Below, piece after piece: positions 11,810-22,023 of a stretch of 64,000 nucleotides of DNA. The stretch comes from Thinopyrum elongatum (lineage: Eukaryota; Streptophyta; Magnoliopsida; Poales; Poaceae): assembly GCA_011799875.1 (NCBI GenBank), contig CM022299.1, positions 337,736,447 through 337,800,446 on the forward strand, given 5' to 3'. The translations under genes and the position numbers were made by a program. How positions within the stretch are numbered: the stretch's first letter is position 1; the number at the start of each line of letters is the position of its first letter. The notes under the pieces were generated by a model. It was not told the origin of the DNA. It ran no database searches and saw only the letters and a program-made list of their open reading frames with translations.

Positions 11810-12454
11810 CTAGGAAGAAGCGCCGCCGTCGCCTTGGTCACCACCGCCGCTTGCCTTGGGAAGCCCGTCATTGATGATGTTGCCACCATCTTCGCCGCCG
11901 GCCTCTGCCGCCGCGGCCGCGGGGTCGGGGACGCAGCGGAACTTCCCCAGCAAGGCGTCCACTTGTCCCTTCATGGCCTCCGCAGCAACGATGCGGGACT
12001 CAGGAGCCACCAGTTCGATCAGCGTGCCGAGGTCGAAGCTTGGGTCCCGGAGGTGGAGGTGGCTGAAGACACGCGTTGCGGCCGAGGTGAAGAGCGCGCG
12101 GCACTCCCCTTCCACCCAGGAGTCCACCCCAGCGGCGATGCCCTCGAGCGCCTTAGCAAGCTCGGGAAGAAGCCCAGCAAGGCCGTCCTCCGAACTCACC
12201 AGCGGCTCTTCGTACCCTCCCCCGTAGATGGAGCACAGCGCCTCGCGAGACCTGAGCTCGAGGGAGAGTAAGGCCTCGCGTTCCACGGCCGCTGCTTTCT
12301 CGGCGACCATAAGGGCCTTCTCCCTGGTCTCTAGCTGGGCCGTCACCTCGGAAACGTGCTGGGGGTGGGACGCCTGGGCTTTGTCCACCTCCTCCTTCAG
12401 CTTGCCCAGGCGGTCCCACTCCACAGCTTGGTCCTTGGTCGCCTGGGCCAGCTT
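11810..12454 (-). pseudogene. Element A antisense gene, C-terminal half (coiled coil and C-terminal domain)
   Basis: This is the end of the antisense gene whose start is at 30183. Read on the minus strand it continues directly from 28060 once element C and one AGCTT are removed: the codons for DPDAKLAQATKDQ join in frame. It encodes a Lys/Glu/Ala-rich coiled coil (KLKEEVDKAQ, TAQLETREKALMVAEKAA), then a more globular segment (IYGGGYEEPLVSSEDGL; FSHLHLRDPSFDLGTLIELV), an Ala/Gly-rich tail and a stop at 11810. This layout fits the C-terminal part of plant 'putative gypsy type transposon' proteins. Function is unknown. Confidence 0.8.
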
Positions 12455-13309
12455 TGTAGGTGTTCTGGGAACCAGGGTACCCAGACTTGCCTGCCTGCGG
12501 CCCACGGCGTGGCTCCATCAATGGCCTGGTACGGCACAGCTTCAGCATCAACAAGACAAGACCTTCGCGAGGGGTCAAGCCTCGCGAAGCAGACGACGCC
12601 AAGACCTCCTGAGGGAGAAGCCACCCTTGGGCTGCTCCTGAGGAGCGGAGTTTCCTATGCAAGTGCCCAACCTCTTGAGGTCGCGGTGACACAAGCCATG
12701 ACGACCAAGGCCAGGCGGGCGCCAGCGGGCGCAGAGGTGCAGGTTTCCTCTTTGGTTCTAAGGAGGCAAGCGCAGGTGCGGGGTCCCGAGGAATCAACCA
12801 AAGGTTTCCATTCCCGTGCAACGAGACCAAGACCGCCAGGACGGCAGGACGGATGTCATCGCCGAGCCCACCGCAGCGTCACGACCAGAGCTTTGCAGGA
12901 GAAGACCACCTTTCGTCAGCATAAGATATACTACTTGTCCCCTTTCAAATTGGCCATTGTGGAATCTCCTCCCGCCTTCATTTTCGGGGAAGAGGATCGA
13001 GGCCGCTATAAATATAGGTTAGCCACCACCGTAGAAGGGATCCGATCCCAGGTCGACTCATTCTCACCAGAGCGAGCCTGACGAGCTTGTTCATCCTCAG
13101 CCCCTCGTGGGGCAAATCCACCGCAAAGCAGGAGTAGGGTCTTACATCGCAAGGTGGCCCGAACCTGGGTAAACTGCCATGTCCATCTTCTTTCCTGTTC
13201 ATCGAGCTAGGCTGTAGGGCGATGGGTTGGTTGGCTGGAAAGGTTGAGTTCTTCGCACATGCCCCAGAGTTTGAACCTTCTTTGGGTATGTGGAGCCCTG
13301 AATCCGACA
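12455..13309 (+). repeat. Element C 5' LTR
   Basis: It begins TGTAGGTGTTCTGGGAACC (mutated from TGTCGG, seen in the other copies) and ends AATCCGACA. The promoter TATA box CTATAAATA lies at about 13006-13014. Compared with the 3' LTR it lacks about 16 bases near 13091, where the 3' copy repeats GTTCATCCTC; the loss is best explained by slippage between those repeats. Confidence 0.92.
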
Positions 13310-13311
13310 TT

Positions 13312-13329
13312 TGGCGCGCCAGGTAGGGG
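13312..13329 (+). other. Element C primer-binding site
   Basis: TGGCGCGCCAGGTAGGGG starts two bases inside the 5' LTR edge. It has the TGG start expected of a tRNA 3' CCA complement. I do not assign the tRNA. Confidence 0.7.
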
Positions 13330-13800
13330 CGTGTCAAAGCTCTACCCCTCTCATCAGTCGTGCGCCGCCTGCACTGCGTGCCTCCCATGGCAGGCGCCGC
13401 TCCACCCACTGAGCCGCTGGGCGCACACAGAGCTGCCGCGGGCCACCGGGCCTTCTCCCCCGCCCTATGGCAGGTGCGGTGGCCGCCGAAGTTCAGGCCG
13501 ACGCTGCCCCCGCGGTACGACGGCGCGGGAGACCCCGCGGAGTTCCTTCGCCTGTATGAATTGAGCATCGAGGCGGCAGGTGGCGACGAGAAGGTCATGG
13601 CGAACTGGCTCCCCATGGCTCTCATGGGCATGGCGCGTTCCTGGGTGTGTAGCCTGCCGGAGTTGTCGGTGGCCTCCTAGGAGGAGCTGCCCAATCAGTT
13701 CATCGCGTGCTTCGCGGCACCGGCGCCCCATACCATTGCGGCCATCCTCGGTGGGTCGCAGGCGCCGGCCTCAGGCCGCCACGTCAAGCAGTTCTTCCGG
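13330..13800 (+). pseudogene. gag: Element C gag, internally deleted
   Basis: The frame at 13360-13680 contains the same gag core as A: PPRYDGAGDPAEFLRLYELS, then ANWLPMALMGMARSWV. It stops at 13678-13680 (TAG, where A has a tryptophan codon in STWDEL). After a few readable gag-like codons (QFIACFAAP) the sequence jumps to protease near 13800, so the C-terminal gag with the knuckle motif, present in A, is deleted here. The presumed start is near the CCATGGCAGG at about 13385, but no start is certain. Confidence 0.75.
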
Positions 13801-14340
13801 CAGATGGGGGCCACCCAACCATGGCAGGGGGCTCCTTCGGGCTGGTTGGCGCCTGAGACCGACATCACCTTCGACTCCAGGGACCACCCCAAGACTATGG
13901 GCGGCGCGGGCGTGCTTCCCTTGCTGTGCACGCCCACCATCAGCAGCGTCGCGGTCACTAGAACCCTCATCGATGGTGGCGCTGGCCTCAACATCCTCTC
14001 CGTGGAAGCCTTCAACCTGCTCCATGTGCCTTACGACCGGCTCGCCCCCACCAGGCCCTTTTCAGGGATGCTCGATGGCTCCATCGTTCCCTTGGGGCAG
14101 ATTCGCCTTCCCATCACCTTCGACACGCGCTGCAACTACTGCACCGAGCTCGTCGACTTCGACATCGCCCGCATCGGCCTCCCGTACAACGCCATCCTTG
14201 AGTACCCAGCCCTTGCTAAGTTCATGGCGGCGACGCACCCCGGATACAACGTCATCAAGATGCCTGGGAGCAGCAGCATCCTTGCTCTGGTGGGAGACAC
14301 CAAGGATACCCCCTGGCCCTCAAGCTCGCCTTCATAGCCA
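13801..14340 (+). pseudogene. Element C aspartic protease
   Basis: The open frame 13804-14337 encodes ETDITFDSRDHPKTMGG, then RTLIDGGAGLNILSVEAF with the D-G-G active site, VPYDRLAPTRPFSG, GQIRLPITFDTR, LPYNAILEYPALAKFMAA and GYNVIKMPG. These are the successive segments of the Tat-lineage retropepsin seen also in A. The frame ends prematurely just after this domain. The next bases encode KKKQLFSQDR in another frame, so the protease-RT junction carries a frameshift. Confidence 0.82.
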
Positions 14341-14637
14341 CGGCGGCCGCGCGGCCGGGTGCGGAAGGCGCTCCGGAGATCCCGGAGGCCGCGCCCACGA
14401 AGAAGAAGCAGCTGTTCTCTCAGGACCGGGCTGAGACGAAGCAGGTACGGGTCGACGATGATTGCTCAAGCCTCACCTTCACCATAGGCGCCGGCCTCCC
14501 ACCGGACCAGGAAGACGCGCTGGTCTGCTTCCTCCGTGCAAACAAGGATGTGTTTGCATGGGAGGTGATGGACCTGGTTGGCATCCCGCGGGACGTGATT
14601 GAACACCATTTGATGGTGTGCCCCAGCGCGCGCCCGG
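14341..14637 (+). pseudogene. Element C reverse transcriptase, N-terminal piece cut by element D
   Basis: The sequence encodes the linker and start of RT: CSSLTFTIGAGLPPDQED, then FLRANKDVFAWEVMDLVGIP and HHLMVCPSARP. The frame then meets the LTR of D at 14638. It resumes at 22024 with the codons for KQKARRQALEKQ, the next RT segment. The two parts belong to one pol that D split. Confidence 0.8.
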
Positions 14638-15250
14638 TGTTGGGGACATACATAACAGGTAGGCCCACGAAGGGTCAAAGATCATAAAGCATGGGGACCA
14701 CATATCAGATGGGCCCAGAGCGTCACTTGGACAATCGACAAACCATCCACTTGGATGACCATCAAGTCACTCGGAGCATAGCACTCCACTCGAGGAACTC
14801 ATTCCACTCGGAGCACCTGATCTCATTCGGATATGCGAAGACCAACAGTCGACAAGGCACTCGAAGCATCATGTTAGTAGTAGGCTGAGTTATGGCATTA
14901 ACGCCCCCACTTTGTAACATAAGAGGTGAGGGGGTGGCGCACTCTATATAAGCCACCCCCACCACTAGACATGGGGGGCTCTTTCTTCGATCTCTCTCTC
15001 TCTCTCTCTCTCTCTAGTCTCCGGACTTAGCTCAGGCATGGGGATCCGTTCTCCTCTCTCTCACACACATTGTAATCTTCGGATACATACTCAGATAAAA
15101 CAAAGCCTCTCCGGAGCACGAGACGTAGGGCTGTTATCTCCAATGTGAGAGGCCCGAACTCGCTAAAACACCGTGTCACCCATATGCACCTCGGTAGATC
15201 ATGCTCCTTTACCCTACCCCCTTTGTATTGTCGGAATCGTTCCCACGACA
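14638..15250 (+). repeat. Element D 5' LTR
   Basis: The TATA box TCTATATAAG lies at 14943-14952, followed by a CT microsatellite (about 14990-15016) that is ten bases longer than in the 3' LTR. U3 contains several copies of the heptamer CACTCGG or one-base variants. Confidence 0.92.
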
Positions 15251-15252
15251 GT

Positions 15253-15270
15253 TGGCGCCCACCGTGGGGC
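15253..15270 (+). other. Element D primer-binding site
   Basis: TGGCGCCCACCGTGGGGC begins two bases inside the 5' LTR edge. This is a common primer-site form in plant Gypsy elements. The tRNA is not assigned here. Confidence 0.75.
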
Positions 15271-15599
15271 ATGGCGTCTATCGAACCATGGTGCAAATGG
15301 TTTTTTCTTCAATCTTCAACAGCGGATCAACTACCATCGCCAGAGAAATTGGCCGCTAGAGCTCTGGTCATCGCGCCATTAGTACAAACAAAAGGATCAG
15401 GGAAGTATCCATTCGGTCTAGTCTTTTTACAATACATTATCTAACAATGAGTTTGTCTTTTCCTCCTGTAGGATCGGACACGCCCATGCATGATCGATCA
15501 TGAAGCAGAGGAGAAGAGAAAAGGACGAGTCGTTCCCCATCTTTCTTGCCTTCTCACAGGATCATCATCAATGGCAACCGCCGCAAACGGCCACCGGCG

Positions 15600-15975
15600 C
15601 GGTTCGACGCGTCATCTCCGGCCTCGTCTGCGACGCCGTCAACGAGCTCGTACAAACGCCCTCCGACGCGGTCCGCCACGTCGTCTCCAGCCTCGTCTAC
15701 GACGCCGTCGATGAGCTCGTACAAACAGCCTCCGGAGCGGTCCGTCCCGTCGTCTTCGGCCTCGTCTACGCCATCGGCGAGCTCGTACAAACGCCCTCCG
15801 GCGCAGTCCGCCGCACCATCTCCGGCCTCATCTACGATGCAGTCGGCGAGCTCGTACAAATGCCCTCCAGTGCGGTCCGCCCCGTCGTCTTCGGCATCGT
15901 GTACGACACCGTCAGCGAGCTCGTACAAACGCCCTCCGGCGTGGTCTGCCGCATCGTCTACGACATCCCCATGCA
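15600..15975 (+). repeat. Element D: 69-bp tandem array
   Basis: About five copies of a unit of about 69 bp begin GAGCTCGTACAAACGCCCTC (near 15643, 15712, 15778, 15847 and 15916; one is 66 bp). Since 69 is a multiple of three, long frames stay open on both strands and give a 23-residue peptide repeat. No start context or known domain supports a protein. Confidence 0.85.
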
Positions 15976-16081
15976 CGGCCACCTCCTCTCACCGGCGTCA
16001 ATCGCTCGCCGGCTGGACTTGCGTTTGTCACGCATGCCTGCAAGTTCCTCTGCTCGCATATCCCACTTGCGTGCACGTTGA

Positions 16082-16815
16082 GAACCGAAGGAGAAGAAAG
16101 GAAATTGCTTTGATTGCCAAATCAATGTCAGTTAGTGCATGCCCAAGAGAAGGAAGAACGGAGGGAGAAGAAAGGAAATTGCTTTGATTGCCAAGTCAAT
16201 GTCAATTAGTGCGTGGTCAAGAGAAGGAAACTACCATTACATCAATTTGGCAAGAGTTATAACATGCAGATTCTGGACGTGGGCAACTCCATCAATGCCC
16301 CGTAAAGTCTTCTTCGTGGCCCCGACCGAAGTTCTGGCTCCTCGAGCGGCAAAATGCAGCAACTGCAGCGCGAGACTCCTCCGCCAAGTCGACTAATCGA
16401 CGGCGGCCTCCGTGCTGTGGAGATGCGTCAAACTGAGCGGTTTGCTGGTTCACTCGGATAAATCTTGCGCTCAGATGGATTGTTCACTCCGGCAGCTAAC
16501 CTGCTCACTCGACGGATCCTAATAATGTCATGCCGACCGCGGTCATAGGAGCACTTCAGAAATTCACATTCGGTTTTCATCCAGCGCGTCGAGCCTGCAA
16601 GGCTGCAACCGAAGGTGCGGTCCCCCGAGTGATCAGACGACGTGAGACTCCTCCGCCCGATCGACTGCGTGGCGACTACCCCGGGTGGATGCGCGGGCCT
16701 GATGCGGCGTGGACACCGGGGATGGCCACGTGCCCGACCACATCACTCTCCCATCCAGTCGGAGGCACGACGGTGGCTTCATTCGGAGCACAAATCCGAT
16801 GTGGCGCCCTGCGCA
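16082..16815. other. Element D internal region without recognised gene
   Basis: This contains a direct duplication of about 65 bp (GGAGAAGAAAGGAAATTGCT near 16089 and 16161) and otherwise unique sequence dotted with CACTCGG-type heptamers. No coding region is supported. Confidence 0.5.
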
Positions 16816-17700
16816 ACGTAACTTGGACGCATCTACATCATTCAGACGCCCCGCGCGTCGGCACTCCACAGGATGCGTCTACATCACTCGGACGCCCCAC
16901 GCATCGCCACTCTGCAGGACGCGTCTACTTCACTCGGACGCCCCGCGCGTCGCCACTCCGCGGGATGTGTCTACTTCACTCGGATGCCCCGCGCATCGCC
17001 ACTCCGCTGGATGCGTCTTCGTCACTCGGACGCCCGCGCATCGTCACTTGGTTGGTCACCTCATCACCACTCGGCCGCCCCGCGTGTCGCCTCTCGGTTG
17101 GTCACCTCATCACCACTCGGCCACCCCGCGCATCGCCTCTTGGTTGGTCACCTCATCACCACTCGGCCGCCCCGCGCGTCGCCACTTGGTTGGTCACCTA
17201 ATCACCACTCGGCCACCCCGCGCGTCGCCACTTGGTTGGTCACTATCACCACTCGGCCGCCCCACGTGTTCCCACTTGGTTGGTCACTCATCACCACCGG
17301 CCGCCCCGCACGTCACCACTTGGTTGGTCACTCATCACCACTGGCCGCCCAGCGCGTCGCCACTTGGTTGGTCACCCATCACACTCGGCCGCCCCGCGCG
17401 TCGCCACTTGGTTGGTCACCTCATCACCACTCGGCCGCCCCGCGCGTTGCCTCTCGGTTGGTCACCTCATCACCACTCGGCCGCCCTGTGCGTCGCCACT
17501 CGGTTGGTCACCTCATCACCACTCGGCCGCCCCACGCGTCGCCCCTTGGTTGGTCACCTCATCACCAATCGGCCGCCCCGCGCGTCGCCACTTGGTTGGT
17601 CACCTCATCACCACTCGGCCGCTCCGCGTGTTGCCATTCGGTTGGTCACCTCATCATCAATCGGCCGCCCCGCGCGTCGCCATCGGTTGAACACATCTTG
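16816..17700 (+). repeat. Element D: 46-bp tandem array, two variants
   Basis: From 16816 to about 17045 the 46-bp unit carries GGATGCGTCTAC. From about 17046 to 17690 there are about 14 units with GGTTGGTCACCTCATCACC. Both variants share CACTCGG.CGCCCCGCGCGTCGCCACT. Because 46 is not a multiple of three and the unit lacks stops, all three plus-strand frames are open across the array (16709-17701, 16873-17910, 17232-17690), each giving a 46-residue peptide period. This explains three long overlapping open frames without invoking genes. Confidence 0.92.
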
Positions 17701-17910
17701 ACCACTCGGCCACTCGCGCGCCTTCAGACAGCTAAGTCATTCTACATGCACTACATTCTGTTATTTCCGCATTCCCGAGTATCCCGTAATTTACACATCA
17801 TGTTCACTCGGAGGCCACGCCACCGAGTGTACCTCTACGCTCGGTTGCTTATTTTCACATACTTGCTTAGTACTGGTTATTTGACTCCCGAGTCCAACTT
17901 CCATTTTTAA

Positions 17911-18884
17911 TGCTTACATCACTCACGAACACCATGTGTTCTTCATTTCGAGTTTGCATCGGTCCTCGGGGGCTGCAACTCAGTCGGAACATGACACTTC
18001 CGTTTCATTTGAGTCCAGTACTCCAACACGTCCAGTTAGATCCTTCACTTTCTCAAGTTCGATCGGATCCTTCACTCTTTTAGACTCTTGCTGGTTCTGA
18101 ACCAGCAAGCCCCATGCACTCCCAGCGGTTGTCTATGGGTGTTATTCACACAAATTATTTCAGCGCACATTAAATTATCTTGATAAATTATTACGTTGGC
18201 TTGTGCTATTTTTCATACACAAGTTACGCAATCACTCGACGACACTATGCGTCAACTTCATCGCTACCCGGACTCGGTCACCGTTCCGATCTTAGCGCGC
18301 TGCAATACCGACCTTGTCGCTCTGTTGACTTCGAACACATCCGGCCGACCCCTCCATGGAGCCTTCTTCATCGTATCAATGACATAGACCTCGTCATCTC
18401 GTTGGGCATGAGACAGATAAATCTCTTTTATAATCAAACTGCAGACTTCACTCCTTTGCAAGTTTGCCTCTTTCGAGCATCACTCGGAAGCTCCTCCTCA
18501 CCTTTACCCGAGTCCGACTCGATGAATTACAATTTATCCATTCAAAACTATATTAATCGTGTTCTGAAAGGACCGCGGTCGAAGCCTTTAGTATGCTCGG
18601 GGGCTACGCCGCACTCGGAGGCTGTAGCTCATTCGGAATGACACTCTCCTGAGTGGCCGAGTACTTCATCACCAGTCAGATCCTTCACTTCAAACAAATG
18701 CATCCGACCCGCCACTTTGGCAAGTTATATAATCACTCAGACGCTCTGCGCGCCATCCTCGTTCCTACTCAGGCTTAGTTGTCGTGCCGGTCTTGTTGCG
18801 TCGCAAGCACACTACATCGACCACGTCACTACATTAGCTTCGAAAGCATCCGACTGACTCCTCTGTGGACCGTTTTCACCATCC
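17911..18884. other. Element D region between the two main arrays
   Basis: No gene is recognised. A block at about 18180-18700 (CGAACACATCCGGCCGACCC; CTTTCGAGCATCACTCGG) is repeated in diverged form at about 18715-18880 and 19620-19690, on either side of the second array. The second array seems to have grown inside one copy of this duplicated block. CTCGGGGGCT-type purine runs recur at 17967 and 18598. Confidence 0.55.
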
Positions 18885-19620
18885 GGCCGCCCCACGTGTC
18901 ACCACTCGGTTGTGCACGTCTTCACCACTCGACCGCCCCACGCATCGTCACTAAGTTGTGCACGTCTTCACCACTCGGCCGCCCCACGCGTCGTCACTCG
19001 GTTGTGCACGTCTTCACCACTCGGCCGCCCCGCGCATCGTCACTCGGTTGTGCACGTCTTCACCATTCGGCCGCCCCACGCGTCGCCACTCGGTTGTGCA
19101 CGTCTTCACCATTCGGCCGCCCCGCGGGTCACCACTCGGTCGTGCATGTCTTCACCATTCGGCCGCCCCGTGCGTCACCACTCGGTTGTGCACGTCTTCA
19201 CCACTCGACCGCCCCACGCGTCATCACTCGGTTGTGCACGTCTTCACCACTCGGCTGCCCCGCGCGTCGTCACTCGGTTGTGCACGTCTTCACCAATCGG
19301 CCGTCCCGCGCGTCGCCACTCGGTTGTGCACGTCTTCACCATTCAGTCACCCCGCGCGTCACCACTCGGTTGTGGACGTCTTCACCACTCGACCGCCCCG
19401 CGTATCGTCACTCGGTTGTGCACGTCTTCACCATTCGGCCGCCCCGCGTGTCGTCACTCGGTTGTGCACGTCTTCCCACTCAGCCGCCCCGCGCGTCGCC
19501 ACTCGATTGTGCATGTCTTCACCATCCGGCCGCCCCGCACGTCGTCACTCGGTTGTACATGTCCTCGCCCCTCGGCCGCCCCGCGCGTCGCCACTCGGTT
19601 GTGCACGTCTACACGGGAAC
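18885..19620 (+). repeat. Element D: second 46-bp tandem array
   Basis: About 16 units of 46 bp have the form GGTTGTGCACGTCTTCACC followed by ACTCGGCCGCCCCGCGCGTC. The second half is the same as in the array at 17046-17690; the first half is a diverged version of it. All three plus frames are again open (18779-19639, 18912-19664, 18958-19626). Confidence 0.92.
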
Positions 19621-19690
19621 GACTAAGTTACTCATATGATCAAACCGCATATCGCACTCTGTAGCAAGTTTACCTCTTTCGAGCATCACT

Positions 19691-21415
19691 CGGGGACTAC
19701 ACACAGCCGTGGGCCATGCCGCCCTCAGGTGTTATGCCCATTTGATCAACCTGTTGATCACATCAGGAATATTTTTCTGACCATACATACTCAGTCCGCC
19801 GAAGATCTATAAGGGTTGCACTGTCCACTCGGACGATCGCCCAAATCATTACCTGGAGTCATCTTCAGGACTGCAAAAGGATGAAAACGACGCTCCTCTA
19901 CGGATACACTTGGCCCTTATTCTAGGCTCCAAGGCATCAGTTTCACAAACTTGGACTCGGAGATGGCATGTGCTGGTGTTCCCCCGAGATAATGAGTGGC
20001 CTCTCTCCGGAGAGACAGCCCACACACTAGCCTCGCCACTCGGGTTTCCTGGCACGTCCACGTCAGACCACTAGTCTATCTCCTCCGGGAGACATACGAG
20101 TGCCACCAAGTTTTTCCTTGCAGTCAACATACCCCGATCAGTCAGGAAGCACGTCCACTCGGACAAATACCCCTTTCATGCAAAAGGGTGAAAACGAAGT
20201 TCCTCTACGGACACAATGTACTCATACAAATACCCCTTTCATGCAAAAGCTAACGGTCATTGTAAGAAGTACTTCTGGAATGATTACTCCCTGGAGTGTC
20301 CAGCTTTTTTCTACAGTTGGCAGTTTCAAGGCCGAATTCATTCATCGTGCCGAGTGCACGAAGATTCGCTTGATTGATCCAGTTCCAGGTTGAATTTATT
20401 TACCGTGCCAAGTGCACGAAGATCAGTCCGACTGACTCAGCTCCAGGCTGAGCTTATTTACCATGCCAAGCGCCTGAAGATCCATCCGATTGACTCAATT
20501 TCAGACTAAAAGATATTTACCATACTGACTGCATGGGGGTTTAATAGGAGACTTAGACCCTCTGCCACACTCATATAGTCCGACAGAGGCTCGGGGACTA
20601 CACCCAGTGGGTGCACTCAGCGTGCCCCCACTGGAAGAGAACTCAGAAAGAAACATTTTGCTCGATGCAAGACCAGCTCCAGATCACTCAAGTACTACTC
20701 GACTTCCGAGTTGAGGAAGGGCAAGATAGACCAGTACCAAATCCTCAAGTACTACTTGACCACCGAGTCGGAGAGGAACAAGTTCGATCAATACCAGCTA
20801 AGAAGATTTTTAGTTCTCTCATACCCCCGCCGACTGCCCGCAGTCGACGGCGGTCTCGGGGACTACACCCAGTGGGTGCACTCAGCGTGCCCCCACTGGA
20901 GTAATCTCCACTCGGTACGGCCTAACCAGTTCGAGTGATAAACAACAAACAAACAAGTTCTAAGACTCCCGTTGACTACCAAAAAAAATTCCTATAAGGT
21001 GAGTTTAACGCTCCTTCGTGGACCTGTTTTGAGCCTTCTTCTAGGACTCAAAGCATGAAACTCACAAGTTTGGATCTAGAACCGACTCGTATTGGCGTTC
21101 CCCCGGGATAAGAATGGCATCTCTCTGAGAGAATAGTCCATGCGTCAATCTTGTTGCCTGGATTTAATGACACATCCATACTCTGATCACGAGTTAACCT
21201 CTTCCGAGAGATGAACGAATGTCACCAAGTTGCTCCTTGTGGGCACTTATCCCAGATCAGTCGGAAAGTGCAATGCCAGAATCCATTGAGATTTTGTTCA
21301 AACCTTGGTTGCCTGAAAGCATGGTGATGGGTACCGAGTATTTCCGTAATCACTCGGGCCAAATTGTGTCTTTCACAAACTCGTTCTGCAAAATCACAAC
21401 CGATTCGGGGGCTAA
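19691..21415. other. Element D 3' internal region with diverged duplications
   Basis: A block at about 19850-20110 (GGCATCAGTTTCACAAACTT; GTTCCCCCGAGATAA; GTGCCACCAAGTTTTTCC) recurs diverged at about 21010-21235. ACAAATACCCCTTTCATGCA is repeated at about 20164 and 20226. A 45-bp segment with inverted arms CCAGTGGG/CCCCACTGG occurs at 20604-20634 and 20869-20899. The stretch ends with the polypurine tract TTCGGGGGCTAA. No coding region is supported. Confidence 0.65.
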
Positions 21416-22018
21416 TGTTGGGGACATACATAACATGTAGGCCCACGAAGGGTCAAAGATCATAAAGCATGGGGTCCACATATCAGATGGGCCCAGAGCG
21501 TCACTCGGACAATCGACAAACCATCCACTCGGATGACCATCAAGTCACTCGGAGCATAGCACTCCACTCGACGAACTCATTCCACTCGGAGCACCTGATC
21601 TCACTCGGATATGCGAAGACCAACAGTCGACAAGGCACTCGAAGCATCATGTTAGTAGTAGGCTGAGTTATGGCATTAACGCCCCCACTTTGTAACATAA
21701 GAGGTGAGGGGGTGGCGCACTCTATATAAGCCACCCCCACCACTAGACATGGGGGGCTCTTTCTTCGATCTCTCTCTCTCTCTAGTCTCCGGACTTAGCT
21801 CAGGCATGGGGATCCATTCTCCTCTCTCTCACACACATTGTAATCTCCAGATACATACTCAGATAAAACAAAGCCTCTCCGGAGCACGAGACGTAGGGCT
21901 GTTATCTCCACTGTGAGAGGCCCGAACTCGCTAAAACACTGTGTCACCCAAATGCACCTCGGTAGATTATGCTCCTTTACCCTACCCCCTTTGTATTGTC
22001 GGAATCGTTCCCACGACA
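21416..22018 (+). repeat. Element D 3' LTR
   Basis: This 603-bp partner of 14638-15250 has its TATA box TCTATATAAG at 21721-21730 and a shorter CT run (about 21768-21783). Confidence 0.92.
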
Positions 22019-22023
22019 CTCGA

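Larger units (their letters stand above)
14638..22018 (+). mobile_element. Element D: non-autonomous LTR element with internal tandem arrays
   Basis: LTRs of 613 bp (14638-15250) and 603 bp (21416-22018) begin TGTTGGGGACAT and end CCCACGACA. A primer site TGGCGCCCACCGTGGGGC (15253-15270) and a polypurine tract TTCGGGGGCTAA (21404-21415) are present. The flanks CCCGG (14633-14637) and CTCGA (22019-22023) look like one 5-bp duplication with two transitions. In the 6.2-kb interior I find no gag, protease, RT or integrase. It is mostly arrays of 69-bp and 46-bp units and diverged direct duplications. It therefore resembles a LARD-type element that relied on enzymes from elsewhere. The LTRs differ at about 4 of the first 123 bases, fewer than those of B or C. 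Confidence 0.88.

Noticed and set aside
12228..12830. Frames on both strands spanning the edge of element C (for example 12356-13081)
   Set aside because: They cross from the antisense gene of A into the LTR of C, so they are insertion artefacts.
15546..16187. Open frames of 140-213 codons over the 69-bp array, on both strands
   Set aside because: They reflect a repeat of near three-fold period. No homology or conserved start was seen.
16816..19620. CRISPR-like array
   Set aside because: Units are contiguous 46-bp tandem repeats without unique spacers, lie inside a plant LTR element, and have no cas genes.
16709..19664. Six long overlapping plus-strand open frames rich in His, Pro and Arg
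   Set aside because: They follow from 46-bp units without stops. Three frames are open at once, there is no start context, and the peptide is only the repeat read in each frame.
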